Source: Enterobacter hormaechei subsp. hoffmannii (GTDB lineage Bacteria; Pseudomonadota; Gammaproteobacteria; Enterobacterales; Enterobacteriaceae). Taken from it: a DNA stretch of 64,000 nucleotides. Location: contig NZ_CP017186.1 of NCBI RefSeq assembly GCF_001729745.1, positions 434,001-498,000 on the forward strand, written 5' to 3'. Of this stretch, positions 31,076 through 41,700 are shown one piece after another. Within the stretch, counting starts at the first letter, position 1; each line of letters begins with the position of its first letter. Under the pieces are notes generated by a model. It searched no databases. It saw only the letters and a program-made list of their open reading frames with translations, and was not told where the DNA came from. A program made the translations under genes and the position numbers.

Positions 31076-31816
31076 ATGTTAGATCAAATTTGTCAGCTCG
31101 CACGGGATGCGGGTGATGCCATTATGCAGGTGTACGACGGTGCGAAACCGATGGATGTTGTCAGCAAAGCGGACGACTCCCCGGTGACGGCGGCGGATAT
31201 CGCGGCGCATACGGTGATCCTGAAAGGTTTGCAGACCCTGACGCCGGATATTCCGGTCCTTTCTGAAGAAGCGCCCCAGGGCTGGGACGAACGTCAGCAC
31301 TGGCAGCGTTACTGGCTGGTGGACCCGCTGGACGGCACGAAAGAGTTCATCAAGCGTAACGGTGAATTTACCGTGAATATCGCCCTGATTGAAAAAGGAA
31401 AGGCGGTGCTTGGCGTGGTTTATGCCCCGGTGATGAAGGTGATGTACAGCGCGGCGGAAGGTAAAGCCTGGAAGGAAGAGTGCGGCGTGCGTAAGCAGAT
31501 CCAGGTGCGAGATGCCCGTCCTCCGCTGGTGGTGATCAGCCGCTCGCACAGCGACAGCGAGCTGGAGGAGTATCTGCAACAGCTGGGGGAACACCAGACG
31601 ACGTCGATCGGCTCGTCGCTGAAGTTCTGTCTGGTGGCGGAAGGGCAGGCGCAGTTGTACCCCCGTTTCGGGCCGACGAACGTCTGGGATACGGCGGCAG
31701 GGCATGCGGTGGCTGCGGCCGCTGGCGCGCATGTGCATGACTGGCAGGGTAAGCCACTGGACTACACCCCGCGCGAGTCATTCCTCAACCCTGGCTTCAG
31801 GGTGTCACTTTACTGA
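31076..31816 (+). CDS. cysQ: CysQ, 3'(2'),5'-bisphosphate nucleotidase
   Basis: 246 residues from ATG 31076, the E. coli length; GAGGTGGAG precedes it. Inositol-monophosphatase-fold enzyme that removes phosphate from PAP (and PAPS) during sulfate assimilation. Motifs: [23 protein letters not shown] (metal and substrate), and [11 protein letters not shown]. Its last seven bases overlap the convergent ytfJ end. Confidence 0.97.
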   Translation: MLDQICQLARDAGDAIMQVYDGAKPMDVVSKADDSPVTAADIAAHTVILKGLQTLTPDIPVLSEEAPQGWDERQHWQRYWLVDPLDGTKEFIKRNGEFTVNIALIEKGKAVLGVVYAPVMKVMYSAAEGKAWKEECGVRKQIQVRDARPPLVVISRSHSDSELEEYLQQLGEHQTTSIGSSLKFCLVAEGQAQLYPRFGPTNVWDTAAGHAVAAAAGAHVHDWQGKPLDYTPRESFLNPGFRVSLY

Positions 31817-32367
31817 GCTAGTAGCTTATGCAGCAGGGCTACTACCTGCTGCACCTCATCCTGCGTCAGCGCGCCGTCTTTAACCCACTGTACGCGATCG
31901 TTTTTGTCCAGCACAACAATCGCTGAACTCTCTTCTTCCAGCTGCCACGCCTTACGCGTCACGCCGTTGCTGTCGACAATAAACTGCGACCAGGGATAGA
32001 GCTTCTTATTGCTCTCAAGGCTTGAGCGCACAAACATCCCGGAGCCGGGAATCGCGTCGTCGGTATTCACGATGGTGGTGGTCTGGTAGCGATCGTGCGG
32101 GAGTTTTGCGGCCTTGATCGCTTCCACGAGGGTGGCGTTTTTCTCTTTAGCGGATGTACGTCCGGCAATATGCTGTACAACTCTCACTTTGCCCGCAAGC
32201 TGCGCGCTATTCCAGGCTTTGTAGCTAAACTTATCATTGTCGAGAATCAATTCTCCCCGGTCAGCAATGCCGACCGGCGGGACACGTTGTCCTTTTTCAA
32301 GGTTGTGTGCGGAAGCCATCAGCGGCAGCAACAGGCAAGCTGCTGCCAGGAGGTTACGTAGGGTCAT
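31810..32367 (-). CDS. ytfJ: YtfJ, periplasmic thioredoxin-fold protein
   Basis: 185 residues (E. coli 184). Signal peptide ([22 protein letters not shown]). The YtfJ domain has a thioredoxin-like arrangement ([19 protein letters not shown] ... [17 protein letters not shown]) but no CxxC, so a redox role is doubtful. Function not established. Confidence 0.92.
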   Translation of the reverse strand: MTLRNLLAAACLLLPLMASAHNLEKGQRVPPVGIADRGELILDNDKFSYKAWNSAQLAGKVRVVQHIAGRTSAKEKNATLVEAIKAAKLPHDRYQTTTIVNTDDAIPGSGMFVRSSLESNKKLYPWSQFIVDSNGVTRKAWQLEEESSAIVVLDKNDRVQWVKDGALTQDEVQQVVALLHKLLAQ

Positions 32368-32691
32368 GGTGTTTCCTTATTGTGAGCAGGTGATCCGACC
32401 ACTTGGTCATGCGCTTTTAATCATAAGTGCGATCAATGGGCTTTTCCCGCAATCCCGATGCCAGTTTGCGGGCGAACGCACATATCCACGCAAAAACGAC
32501 GGCATATACTGCTCTGTATCACGCTTTGCAAAGATTATTCTGAATAATTGTAATCAAACGGTAAATAAACTTATGCACACTGGGTAAGTACGAGGTTCTG
32601 GTCTATAGTCATTGGGCATCAAAATTTGCGCTCAGGACAGTCGGGCCGATTGTGGCACCGCAAGGGCGTATGATTCGCAGGAGATACAAGA
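32368..32691. promoter_or_regulatory. ytfJ / ytfK divergent region
   Basis: 324 bases. A TATAGT at 32603-32608 could be the -10 of ytfK, without a good -35 at the right distance, which would suit an activated promoter. No clear Pho box was found although ytfK is phosphate-regulated in E. coli. Nothing else stands out. Confidence 0.4.
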
Positions 32692-32898
32692 ATGAAAATT
32701 TTCCAACGCTACAACCCGCTTCAGGTGGCGAAGTACGTGAAGATCCTGTTCCGTGGACGGTTGTATATCAAGGATGTTGGCGCTTTTGAGTTCGATAAGG
32801 GCAAAATCCTTATCCCGAAAGTGAAGGACAAACAGCACTTGTCTGTGATGTCCGAAGTCAACCGTCAGGTTATGCGTCTGCAAACTGAGATGGCTTAA
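32692..32898 (+). CDS. ytfK: YtfK, SpoT-stimulating stress protein
   Basis: 68 residues, same as E. coli. DUF1107 protein ([20 protein letters not shown] ... VMRLQTEMA). In E. coli, YtfK binds SpoT and tips it toward (p)ppGpp synthesis under phosphate and fatty-acid starvation. Single gene ended by a hairpin; the AT-rich Hcp island follows directly. Confidence 0.95.
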   Translation: MKIFQRYNPLQVAKYVKILFRGRLYIKDVGAFEFDKGKILIPKVKDKQHLSVMSEVNRQVMRLQTEMA

Positions 32899-32928
32899 CC
32901 AACGTGCTATGCAGTAGTAGTTAAAAAG

Positions 32929-32949
32929 ACGGCTCCCGATGGGAGCCGT
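32929..32949 (+). terminator. Terminator of ytfK
   Basis: ACGGCTCCC, GAT, GGGAGCCGT: a nine-bp stem 31 bases after the ytfK stop. The T tail is short (TTGATGTTT). Confidence 0.75.
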
Positions 32950-32990
32950 TGATGTTTGTAGCCGTAGTTTTACATATATTCATGTTCTGG

Positions 32991-33032
32991 ATATTTCACA
33001 CAGCCTTTCTGGGATGTGAATATATTTCACAC
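32991..33032. repeat. ATATTTCACAC direct repeat upstream of hcp
   Basis: ATATTTCACAC at 32991-33001 and again at 33022-33032, 31 bases apart (three helical turns). The second copy is also the right arm of a near-dyad TGTGAATATATTTCACA. Possible regulator sites for the island; the regulator is unknown. Confidence 0.5.
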
Positions 33033-33167
33033 TGTTTTATTAAGTTAATCTAAAATTACTTTTCAGCCTGTAACCGTTGATATAGGACAATAAAGCATTA
33101 ACTGTTTATTGGACTTATCTCGTTACGCAGGAACAATGGTCATCTCACTTTGAAAAGGAGTTAGATG

Positions 33168-33659
33168 ATGGCTATTCCTGCTTATTTATGGCTGAAAGAT
33201 GATGGTGGTGCGTTAATTAAGGGGGCAGTAGATGTTCAAGGAAGAGAGTCAAGTATAGAGGTTAATGGTTTTTCACATAACGTATCAATTCCTACTGATC
33301 CATTGACAGGGAAAATTACAGGAACAAGGAAGCATTCCAGCATCATTTTTTTGAAAGAGTTTGATTCCTCTTCTCCCTATCTATTTAAGGCCGTTTGTAC
33401 AGGCCAGAAATTAATAAGCGCAGAGTTTAAATGGTATCGTATTAATGATGCGGGGCAAGAAGTTGAATATAACAATATGCTTTTAGAGAACGTCACTATT
33501 GTTGGGGTTTCACCAATAATGCATGATACAAAAGATGTATTAAAGGAGAAGCATAATCATCTTGAATGTGTAGAAGTACGTTATGAAAAAATTACATGGA
33601 AACATTGTGACGGAAACCTGCTTTTTTCAGATAGCTGGAATGAAAGGGGTAAACAATGA
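33168..33659 (+). CDS. Orphan Hcp-family type VI secretion protein
   Basis: 163 residues from ATG 33168; a second ATG three bases earlier is too close to AAGGAG (33155-33160). The opening MAIPAYLWLKDDGGALIKGAVDVQ is the Hcp1/EvpC family signature, and the length is that of a complete Hcp (about 160). Hcp forms hexameric rings stacked in the T6SS tube and carries small effectors in its lumen. No other T6SS gene is in the window, so the machinery must be elsewhere. Codon use is AT-rich, unlike ytfK and ytfL on either side. Its stop overlaps the next start (ATGA). Confidence 0.87.
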   Translation: MAIPAYLWLKDDGGALIKGAVDVQGRESSIEVNGFSHNVSIPTDPLTGKITGTRKHSSIIFLKEFDSSSPYLFKAVCTGQKLISAEFKWYRINDAGQEVEYNNMLLENVTIVGVSPIMHDTKDVLKEKHNHLECVEVRYEKITWKHCDGNLLFSDSWNERGKQ

Positions 33660-34072
33660 GATATCCGGTAAGTACAGTTAATCCTCATCCTCCCTATGAT
33701 ATATCTTCCTTCTCCCCCTTAGGTGTATCAGTTGTAAGCAACATGATGATAGCTCGTTTTCACCGTGGTCCATCAGCGTTAACATATCTTTGGTTTTACA
33801 AGCAGGTTAGAGGGCATGGCCCCTGGGATTATAAAAATCAATTAGGCAGGCAATACGAAAATTTCGGCAACTTTCATTATGGAGCGGTGGGTATTGCTGC
33901 TGGTATAAAACCTGAGATATTGCTACGAGGTGCAGGTATCGCTCAGATTCTGGCGGGAACGAGTTCTCCTGATTTTGAGAACAATAAAGGACCAGATCCT
34001 CATGGCGATGATCCTACAGATCAAACATGGATTAGAGCGGGGATAGACTATGCTCAGCGTGCTGGTTTCTAG
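33656..34072 (+). CDS. Toxin-44 domain effector
   Basis: 138 residues. Matches what is known of the polymorphic-toxin domain toxin_44: PYDISSFSPLGVSVVSNM, WFYKQVRGHGPWDYKNQ, YENFGNFHYGAVGIAAG, GAGIAQ and PHGDDPTDQTWIRAGIDY in the expected order. The whole protein is essentially this domain; no signal peptide or Rhs/VgrG/PAAR part, so it would rely on Hcp for export. Starts inside the hcp stop (ATGA). The activity of this domain is not established by anything visible here. Confidence 0.8.
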   Translation: MRYPVSTVNPHPPYDISSFSPLGVSVVSNMMIARFHRGPSALTYLWFYKQVRGHGPWDYKNQLGRQYENFGNFHYGAVGIAAGIKPEILLRGAGIAQILAGTSSPDFENNKGPDPHGDDPTDQTWIRAGIDYAQRAGF

Positions 34073-34454
34073 GAAGAAAATTTATATATTACTCGCAATC
34101 CTGATCTCTTCTTATGGCATATGGCGTGCTGTTGATGAGTTTCTCTATATTGAGCAAGACATTATTCGCAAAGAAAATATCGGGAAGGTTTCCGTACTGT
34201 ATATTACAGAAAGCAATGCGGGAGCTACGACTTCGAATGTATATAAATATTATTTGGCGTCGTCAAAAAAATCGGAAGAAGCTTTTTTAGGCGATGTCAG
34301 GAACGGGTATGCTCCATTTCTGATAACTACGGATCCTGAAGCAAAAGTAGAGAGTGAAGAAAACACTATATATATCACAGTCAGTGGTAAAATTTATCAA
34401 TTTAGCAATATATCTTACTCAACGCTTATCTATTTGAATTCATCACCTTTTTAA
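34050..34454 (+). CDS. Probable immunity protein for the toxin-44 effector
   Basis: 134 residues; no family recognised. An N-terminal membrane segment at about residues 10-26 (IYILLAILISSYGIW) is followed by a hydrophilic part of about 105 residues, which would most likely face the periplasm. The start overlaps the toxin gene end by 23 bases, the usual layout of effector-immunity pairs. Identification rests on position and size, not on homology. AT-rich like its partners; ends at a shared terminator. Confidence 0.65.
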   Translation: MLSVLVSRKKIYILLAILISSYGIWRAVDEFLYIEQDIIRKENIGKVSVLYITESNAGATTSNVYKYYLASSKKSEEAFLGDVRNGYAPFLITTDPEAKVESEENTIYITVSGKIYQFSNISYSTLIYLNSSPF

Positions 34455-34484
34455 AATTTAGAGTGAATCTCGGAGGGTAAAAGA

Positions 34485-34507
34485 AAGGGCAGCTCACCGC
34501 TGCCCTT
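34485..34507. terminator. Bidirectional terminator between the island and ytfL
   Basis: AAGGGCAGC (34485-34493), loop TCACC, GCTGCCCTT (34499-34507). Serves the plus-strand island and the minus-strand ytfL, whose stop is 7 bases away. Confidence 0.8.
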
Positions 34508-34513
34508 CATAAA

Positions 34514-35851
34514 TTACGCCGACACCTTATCTTCCGCATCTGGCAGCTTCGGTACCAGCACGGTCGGTTTACTATCAATGCGCGTTACCAGCAGTTGGTC
34601 GATGCGGTAGTTATCAATATCCACCACTTCAAACTTGAAGCCAGAGAATTTCACCGAGTCGGTACGTTTCGGGATCTTACGCAGCATAAACATCATAAAG
34701 CCGCCGATGGTCTCGTAGTTTCCGGACTGCGGGAACTCGTCGATGTCGAGCACGCGCATGACGTCTTCAATCGGCGTACCACCATCGATCAGCCATGAGT
34801 TCTCATCACGCTGCACAATTTGCTCTTCCAGCCCCTGGCCGACCAGGTCGCCCATCAGCGTCGTCATGACGTCGTTGAGGGTGATAATGCCCACCACCAG
34901 CGCATATTCGTTCATGATCACCGCGAAGTCTTCACCGGCGGTTTTGAAACTTTCCAGCGCTTCGGAGAGCGTCAGGGTGTCCGGCACAATCAGGGTGTTA
35001 CGGATCTGCACGCCGCTGTTCAGTGCCAGGCTCTGGTTTGCCAGTACGCGGTTCAGCAGGTCTTTGGAGTCCACATAGCCGATGATATGGTCGATATCTT
35101 CGTTACAGACCAGGAACTTGGAGTGCGGATGCTGCGCCACTTTGGTCTTCAGGCTCTGCTCGTCTTCATGCAGATCGAACCAGATGATGTTCTCACGGCC
35201 GGTCATGGAGGACGGCACGGTACGGGATTCCAGTTCGAAAACGTTCTCGATCAGCTCGTGCTCCTGCTTGCGCAGCACGCCTGCCAGCGCCCCGGCTTCC
35301 ACCACCGCATAAATATCGTCGGAGGTGATGTCGTCTTTACGCACCATCGGCAGCTTGAAGATGCGGAAAATGACGTTCGCCAGGCCGTTGAAGAACCACA
35401 CCAGCGGACGGAAGACATACAGGCAGAAGCGCATCGGGTTGATGATACGCAAAGCCACAGCTTCTGGCGCAATCATACCGATGCGTTTCGGGGTCAGGTC
35501 CGCGAATAGAATGAACAAACCGGTGACCAGCGAGAAGGAGAGGATGAAGCTCAACTGCTCGGCCAGCTCTGCGGACATGTACTTTACAAAGAGGCTATAA
35601 AACGCCGGAGAAAATGCTGCATCGCCCACGATACCGCCAAGAATGGCGACCGCGTTCAGGCCAATCTGCACCACGGTAAAGAACATGCCTGGGTTTTCCT
35701 GCATTTTCAGAATGCGTGATGCGTTGATGTTGCCCTCGTCGGCAAGCAGCTTCAGTTTGATTTTACGGGAGGCAGCCAGCGAGATCTCCGATATCGAGAA
35801 AAATGCACTGACGGCAATAAGACAAAGTATTACTAAAATACTGTTTAACAT
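34514..35851 (-). CDS. ytfL: YtfL, CNNM/CorC-type membrane protein with CBS domains
   Basis: 445 residues (E. coli 447). An N-terminal DUF21 membrane domain (about 1-190) starts MLNSILVILCLIAVSAFFSISEISLAA. Two CBS motifs follow (about 210-330; SSMTGRENIIWFDLHEDEQ and VPDTLTLSEALESFKTAGEDFAV), then a CorC_HlyC domain at the end (ENSWLIDGGTPIEDVMRVLDI). The family is linked to magnesium, cobalt or polyamine export; E. coli YtfL has been implicated in cadaverine/putrescine tolerance. Confidence 0.94.
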   Translation of the reverse strand: MLNSILVILCLIAVSAFFSISEISLAASRKIKLKLLADEGNINASRILKMQENPGMFFTVVQIGLNAVAILGGIVGDAAFSPAFYSLFVKYMSAELAEQLSFILSFSLVTGLFILFADLTPKRIGMIAPEAVALRIINPMRFCLYVFRPLVWFFNGLANVIFRIFKLPMVRKDDITSDDIYAVVEAGALAGVLRKQEHELIENVFELESRTVPSSMTGRENIIWFDLHEDEQSLKTKVAQHPHSKFLVCNEDIDHIIGYVDSKDLLNRVLANQSLALNSGVQIRNTLIVPDTLTLSEALESFKTAGEDFAVIMNEYALVVGIITLNDVMTTLMGDLVGQGLEEQIVQRDENSWLIDGGTPIEDVMRVLDIDEFPQSGNYETIGGFMMFMLRKIPKRTDSVKFSGFKFEVVDIDNYRIDQLLVTRIDSKPTVLVPKLPDAEDKVSA

Positions 35852-36067
35852 AGTTTATCCGGCTTCTCGCCAGATCCTCAGAAGGGGAGTTGATACCATT
35901 CGTGTGAAGACACATTGAACTCAGCTCGTAGCGTTGAGCCGATTATTTCAGCGGTAGTATAGCGTAAAGGCGTGTAAATCTGCCAGAGGTCACGTTTTCG
36001 GCAAAAAGTGGCCGGATGAAAGGGCAGAGAGTGGTTAAGTAATGAACTGACACTTTTGCTTACAGGC

Positions 36068-36090
36068 GCGCCACGCGGCTCGCGTGGCGC
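36068..36090 (-). terminator. Hairpin after msrA
   Basis: GCGCCACGC (36068-36076), loop GGCTC, GCGTGGCGC (36082-36090): nine perfect pairs 11 bases after the msrA stop; no T run follows on the minus strand. Confidence 0.5.
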
Positions 36091-36101
36091 TGATGTTGTA
36101 A

Positions 36102-36743
36102 TCAGTCCTGCTGTGGAGGCAGACAGACGCCGATGCCGCCAATGCCGCAGTAGCCGTACGGATTTTTATGCAGATACTGCTGGTGGTCGTCTTCGGCATA
36201 GTAGAACGGTTTCGCAGTAGCGATTTCCGTCGTGACCTGACGTTTATCACCGGCTGCCTGCATCGCTTCCTGGAAACGCGTCAGGCTGGCGTGGGCCGCA
36301 GCCTCCTGCTCAGGGGTGAGCGGATAGATGGCCGAGCGGTATTGGGTGCCGTGATCGTTACCCTGACGCATGCCCTGCGCCGGGTCATGATTTTCCCAGA
36401 ACACCTGGAGCAGCTGTTCATAGCTGATGACGCTCGGGTCATACACCACACGCACCGCTTCAGCATGACCGGTCTCACCGGAACAGACTTCGCGGTAGGT
36501 TGGGTTAGGCGTATATCCTCCGGTGTAGCCCGCAGCGGTGCTGTACACGCCCGGCAGTTGCCAGAACAGGCGTTCTACGCCCCAGAAGCAGCCCATGGCA
36601 AACAGGGCGATCTCCATTCCATCAGGAACGTTTGTCATTGAATGGTTGTTTACGGCGTGTAATGTCGCCACTGGCATAGGGGTGTTGCGTCCCGGTAACG
36701 CATCGGCTTGTGATACCAGATGCTTTTTATCAAATAAACTCAC
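36102..36743 (-). CDS. msrA: MsrA, methionine-(S)-sulfoxide reductase
   Basis: 213 residues from GTG 36743 (E. coli 212, also opening SLFDKKHLV); CCGGAGG precedes it. Catalytic Cys52 is in [10 protein letters not shown]; the resolving cysteines are in the C-terminal [13 protein letters not shown]. Repairs oxidised methionine using thioredoxin. Divergent from tamA. Confidence 0.97.
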   Translation of the reverse strand: MSLFDKKHLVSQADALPGRNTPMPVATLHAVNNHSMTNVPDGMEIALFAMGCFWGVERLFWQLPGVYSTAAGYTGGYTPNPTYREVCSGETGHAEAVRVVYDPSVISYEQLLQVFWENHDPAQGMRQGNDHGTQYRSAIYPLTPEQEAAAHASLTRFQEAMQAAGDKRQVTTEIATAKPFYYAEDDHQQYLHKNPYGYCGIGGIGVCLPPQQD

Positions 36744-36967
36744 GGTGGGGCCTCCGGGGTAGCGTTGTTTCGGTTAAGGTTGTCACGAAGCGTTTAATTG
36801 AACACAATAAATGCGATGAATGAGTCTAGATTTAATCATAAGAAATATTTGGGTGTTAGGCCCTTTTTCAACCCGTAATTTGGGTTTTTGGCTTTCAGGC
36901 CGTATTTTGCCGCGGAGCGGCACTGCATTTGCTTCCAGGGTGGAAACAGGGATATTCAGGAGAAAAC

Positions 36968-38701
36968 GTGACAAAGATCCGCCAGTTATGTTTAGTCAGT
37001 TTAATGCTGACAAGCGGGATTGCCAGCGCGGCGAATGTCCGTTTGCAGGTTGAGGGGTTATCCGGGGCGCTGGAAAAAAACGTGCGTGCGCAGCTTTCCA
37101 CCATCCAGAGCGATGAAGTCACGCCGGATCGGCGTTTTCGCGCGCGCGTGGATGACGCCATTCGCGAAGGCTTAAAGGCGTTGGGGTACTACGAACCCAC
37201 CATTGATTTCGATTTACGCCCGCCGCCGGCTAAAGGACGTCAGGTATTGATTGCCCGCGTCTCGCCGGGAGAACCCGTCCTGATTGGCGGCACGAACGTG
37301 GTGCTGCGCGGCGGTGCACGCACGGATCGTGACTACCTGGATCTGCTCAGCAACCGCCCGAAAGTGGGCACCGTGCTTAATCACGGGGATTACGATCGCT
37401 TTAAAAAATCCTTAACCAGCGTTTCGCTGCGCAAAGGCTACTTTGACAGCCAGTTCAACAAAAGCCAGCTGGGCGTTGCGCTTGAACGACGTCAGGCATT
37501 CTGGGATATCGATTACGACAGCGGCGAGCGCTATCGGTTTGGCGATGTAACCTTTGAAGGATCGCAAATCCGTGATGAGTATCTGCAAAACCTGGTGCCG
37601 TTTAAAAAGGGTGACTACTACCAGTCTAGCGACCTGGGCGAGCTGAACCGTCGTTTATCTGCCACCGGCTGGTTTAACTCCGTGGTGGTGGCACCGCAAT
37701 TTGATAAATCCCGTAAAACGAAAGTGTTACCGCTGCATGGCGTGGTCTCACCGCGCACCGAGAACACCATTGAGACCGGTGTCGGCTACTCCACGGACGT
37801 CGGCCCGCGCGTGAAAGCCTCGTGGAAAAAACCGTGGATGAACTCCTACGGTCACAGCCTGACCACCAGCCTCAGCCTGTCTGCGCCTGAACAGCAGCTG
37901 GACTTCAGCTATAAAATGCCGCTGCTGAAAAATCCGCTTGAGCAATACTACCTCGTGCAGGGCGGCTTTAAGCGTACCGATTTGAACGATACCGAACAGG
38001 ATTCGACGACGCTTGCGGTATCACGCTTCTGGGATCTCTCCAGCGGCTGGCAGCGCGCCATTAACCTGCGCTGGAGCCTTGACCACTTTACTCAGGCAAA
38101 CGTCACCAACACCACCATGCTGCTTTATCCGGGCGTGATGATCAGCCGTACCCGCTCGCGCGGTGGCCTGATGCCGACCTGGGGCGATTCTCAGCGCTAC
38201 TCCATCGATTATTCCAACTCCGCCTGGGGCTCAGACGTGGATTTCTCCGTCGTGCAGGCGCAAAACGTCTGGATCCGTACCCTCTACGATAAGCACCGCT
38301 TTGTGGTTCGCGGCAATCTGGGCTGGATCGAAACCGGTGACTTCGAACGCGTTCCGCCAGATCTGCGTTTCTTCGCCGGGGGCGACCGCAGCATTCGCGG
38401 CTATAAGTACAAATCGATCTCACCTGAAAACGAGAAAGGCCAATTGACCGGGGCCTCTAAACTGGCGACCGGCTCGCTGGAGTATCAGTACAACGTCAGC
38501 GGCAAATGGTGGGGCGCCATGTTTGTCGACAGCGGCGAGGCCGTGAACGACATCCGCCGCAGCGATTTCAAAACCGGCGCGGGTGTGGGCGTGCGCTGGC
38601 AGTCACCGGTCGGGCCGATCAAGCTCGATTTCGCCGTTCCGGTGGGCGACAAAGAAGAACACGGTTTACAGTTTTACATCGGTCTGGGGCCTGAATTATG
38701 A
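36968..38701 (+). CDS. tamA: TamA, outer-membrane translocation and assembly module
   Basis: 577 residues from GTG 36968, matching the E. coli length exactly; AGGAGA sits at 36958-36963. Signal peptide (ending IASA), three POTRA domains (about 22-265), then an Omp85-type 16-stranded beta-barrel ending ...[11 protein letters not shown]. The L6 loop motif RGY is present in [16 protein letters not shown]. Works with TamB in envelope assembly and lipid transport. Its stop overlaps the tamB start (ATGA). Confidence 0.97.
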   Translation: MTKIRQLCLVSLMLTSGIASAANVRLQVEGLSGALEKNVRAQLSTIQSDEVTPDRRFRARVDDAIREGLKALGYYEPTIDFDLRPPPAKGRQVLIARVSPGEPVLIGGTNVVLRGGARTDRDYLDLLSNRPKVGTVLNHGDYDRFKKSLTSVSLRKGYFDSQFNKSQLGVALERRQAFWDIDYDSGERYRFGDVTFEGSQIRDEYLQNLVPFKKGDYYQSSDLGELNRRLSATGWFNSVVVAPQFDKSRKTKVLPLHGVVSPRTENTIETGVGYSTDVGPRVKASWKKPWMNSYGHSLTTSLSLSAPEQQLDFSYKMPLLKNPLEQYYLVQGGFKRTDLNDTEQDSTTLAVSRFWDLSSGWQRAINLRWSLDHFTQANVTNTTMLLYPGVMISRTRSRGGLMPTWGDSQRYSIDYSNSAWGSDVDFSVVQAQNVWIRTLYDKHRFVVRGNLGWIETGDFERVPPDLRFFAGGDRSIRGYKYKSISPENEKGQLTGASKLATGSLEYQYNVSGKWWGAMFVDSGEAVNDIRRSDFKTGAGVGVRWQSPVGPIKLDFAVPVGDKEEHGLQFYIGLGPEL

Positions 38702-41700
38702 GTTTATGGAAGAAGATAAGCCTCGGGGTGCTGATTTTTATCGTATTACTGCTCGGTACGGTGGCATTTCTGGTGGGTACCACCACAGGTCTGCATCTGC
38801 TGTTTAACGCCGCGAACCGCTGGGTGCCAGGGCTGGAAATCGGCCAGGTGACGGGCGGCTGGCGCGATCTGCGCCTGAAGAATATTCGTTATGAACAGCC
38901 CGGCGTGGCGGTGAACGCGGGCGAATTTCATCTGGCGGTCAAGCTCGGCTGCCTGCGGGACAGCCAGCTTTGCGTAAACGATCTGTCGCTAAAAGATGTG
39001 AACGTGGCGATAGACTCCAAAAAAATGCCGAAGTCTGAGCCTGTCGAAGAAGAGGACAGCGGCCCGCTGAATCTCTCCACGCCGTACCCGATTGCGCTCT
39101 ACCGGGTCGCGCTGGATAACGTCAATATCAAAATCGACGACACGACGGTATCGGTGATGGATTTCACCTCTGGTCTTCGCTGGCAGGAGAAAAACCTCAC
39201 CCTGACCCCAACCTCCCTGCAAGGGCTGCTGATTGCGCTGCCGAAGGTGGCCGACGTGGCGCAGGAAGAGATCGTCGAGCCGAAGATCCAGAACCCGCAG
39301 CCGGAAGAAAAACCGCTGGGTGAAACGCTGAAAGATCTCTTCTCGAAACCGGTTCTGCCGGAGATGACCGACGTGCATCTGCCGCTGAACCTCAATATCG
39401 AAGAGTTTAAAGGCGAGCAGTTGCGTCTGACCGGCGATACCGATCTGACGGTCTTCAACATGCTGCTTAAAGTCAGCAGTATCGAGGGCAACATGAAGCT
39501 CGACGCGCTGGATATCGATACCAACCAGGGGTCGGTAAACGCCTCAGGCAATGCGCTGCTGCGCGATAACTGGCCGGTAGATATTACCCTTAACAGCGCC
39601 CTGAACATCGATCCGCTGAAAGGCGAGAAGGTGAAGGTGAAAGTCGGCGGCGCGCTGCGCGAGAAGCTGGAGTTCGGCGTGAACCTCTCCGGCCCTGTGG
39701 ATATGGTACTGCGCGGGCAAACCCAGCTGGCAGAGGCCGGTCTACCGCTCAACCTTGAGATTGTCAGCAAGCAGCTTTACTGGCCGTTCACCGGTGAAAA
39801 GCAGTTCCAGGCCGACGATCTAAAGCTGAAGCTGAGTGGCAAAATGACCGACTACACGCTGTCGTTCCGTACGGCAGTGAAGGGGCAGGGAGTACCGCCC
39901 GCCGATATTACTCTGGATGCGAAGGGTAACGAGTTGCAGGTTAACCTCGACAAGCTGACCGTGGCGGCGCTGGAAGGGAAAACCGAGCTGACCGCGCTGC
40001 TCGACTGGCAGCAGGCGATCAGCTGGCGCGGCGAGCTGAAGCTGACCGGGATCAACACCGCTAAAGAAGTCCCGGACTGGCCGTCAAAACTGAATGGTCT
40101 GATCAAAACCCGCGGTAGTCTGTACGGCGGCACCTGGCAGATGGACGTGCCGGAACTCAAGCTCACCGGTAATGTGAAGCAGAACAAAGTCAACGTAGAG
40201 GGCTCGCTTAAGGGCAACAGCTATCTCCAGTGGGTGATCCCGGGCCTGCACGTGGCGCTGGGCCGCAACACGGCAGATATCAAAGGCGAGCTGGGGGTGA
40301 AAGATCTCGATCTGGATGCCACCATCGACGCGCCAAATCTCGATAACGCCCTGCCGGGTCTTGGCGGGACGGCGAAGGGGTTAGTGAAGGTTCGCGGTAC
40401 AGTGGAGGCGCCGCAGCTGCTGGCGGACATCACCGCCAATAACCTGCGCTGGCAGGAACTTTCCATTGCCCGCGTGCGCGTCGAAGGGGACGTGAAATCC
40501 ACCGATCAGATCGGCGGAAACCTGGACCTGCGCGTGGAGCGTATCTCCCAGCCGGACGTGAACATCAGTCTGGTTACGCTGGCGGCAAAAGGTAACGAAA
40601 AGCAGCACGATCTCCAGCTGCGCGTGCAGGGCGAGCCGGTCTCCGGGCAGCTGCACCTGACGGGCAGTTTTGACCGCCAGGCAACGCGCTGGAAGGGCGT
40701 GCTGGATAACACCCGCTTCAGCACGCCGGTCGGCCCGCTGGTGCTGTCCCGATCCATCGCGCTGGACTACCGCAATGCGGAGCAAAAGATCAGCATTGGG
40801 CCACACTGCTGGACCAACCCGAATGCTGAGCTGTGCGTGCCGCAGACCATTGATGCGGGCGCGGAAGGACGCGCGCAGATCAACCTCAACCGTTTTGACC
40901 TGGCGATGCTGAAACCGTTTATGCCGGAAACCACCCAGGCCAGCGGGGTCTTCAGCGGTAAAGCGGACGTCGCGTGGGACACCACCAAAGAGGGACTGCC
41001 GCAGGGCAGCGTTACCCTCTCCGGGCGTAACGTGAAGGTGACGCAGGAGGTCAATGACGCGCCGCTGCCGGTGGCGTTCGACACCCTGAATGTGAACGCT
41101 GACCTGCGTAACAATCGTGCGGAACTGGGATGGCTTATTCGTCTGACCAACAACGGTCAGCTTGACGGACAGGTGCAAATTACCGATCCGCAAGGGCGGC
41201 GCAATCTCGGCGGCAACGTCAATATTCGCAACTTCAACCTGGCGATGGTGAATCCGATTTTCTCGCGGGGAGAAAAGGCGGCGGGGATGCTAAGCGCCAA
41301 CCTGCGTCTGGCGGGGGATGCGCAAAGCCCGCAGCTGTTTGGCCAAATGCGGTTAAACGGCGTGGACATTGACGGTAACTTTATGCCGTTCGATATGCAG
41401 CCAAGCCAGCTGACGATGAACTTTAACGGCCAAAGCTCAACCCTCAGTGGCTCAGTGCTGACACAGCAGGGACAAATCAACCTGAATGGTGACGCAGACT
41501 GGAGCCAGCTCGACAACTGGCGCGCCCGTATTGCGGCCAAGGGCAGCAGGGTGCGTATCACGGTACCGCCGATGGTGCGCCTGGACGTGTCGCCAGACGT
41601 GGTCTTTGAGGCAACGCCGAGTCTCTTCACCCTGGACGGCCGCGTCGACGTGCCCTGGGCGCGCATCGTGGTTCACGAAGTGCCGGAAAGCGCGGTTGGC

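Noticed and set aside
33015..33031. Possible CRP site before hcp (TGTGA-N7-TCACA)
   Set aside because: Spacer of seven bases rather than six; kept only as a generic dyad.
32929..34507. Attachment-site duplications flanking the Hcp island
   Set aside because: Looked for direct repeats at both ends and found none; the island boundaries are only terminators, so no integrase-type insertion is claimed.
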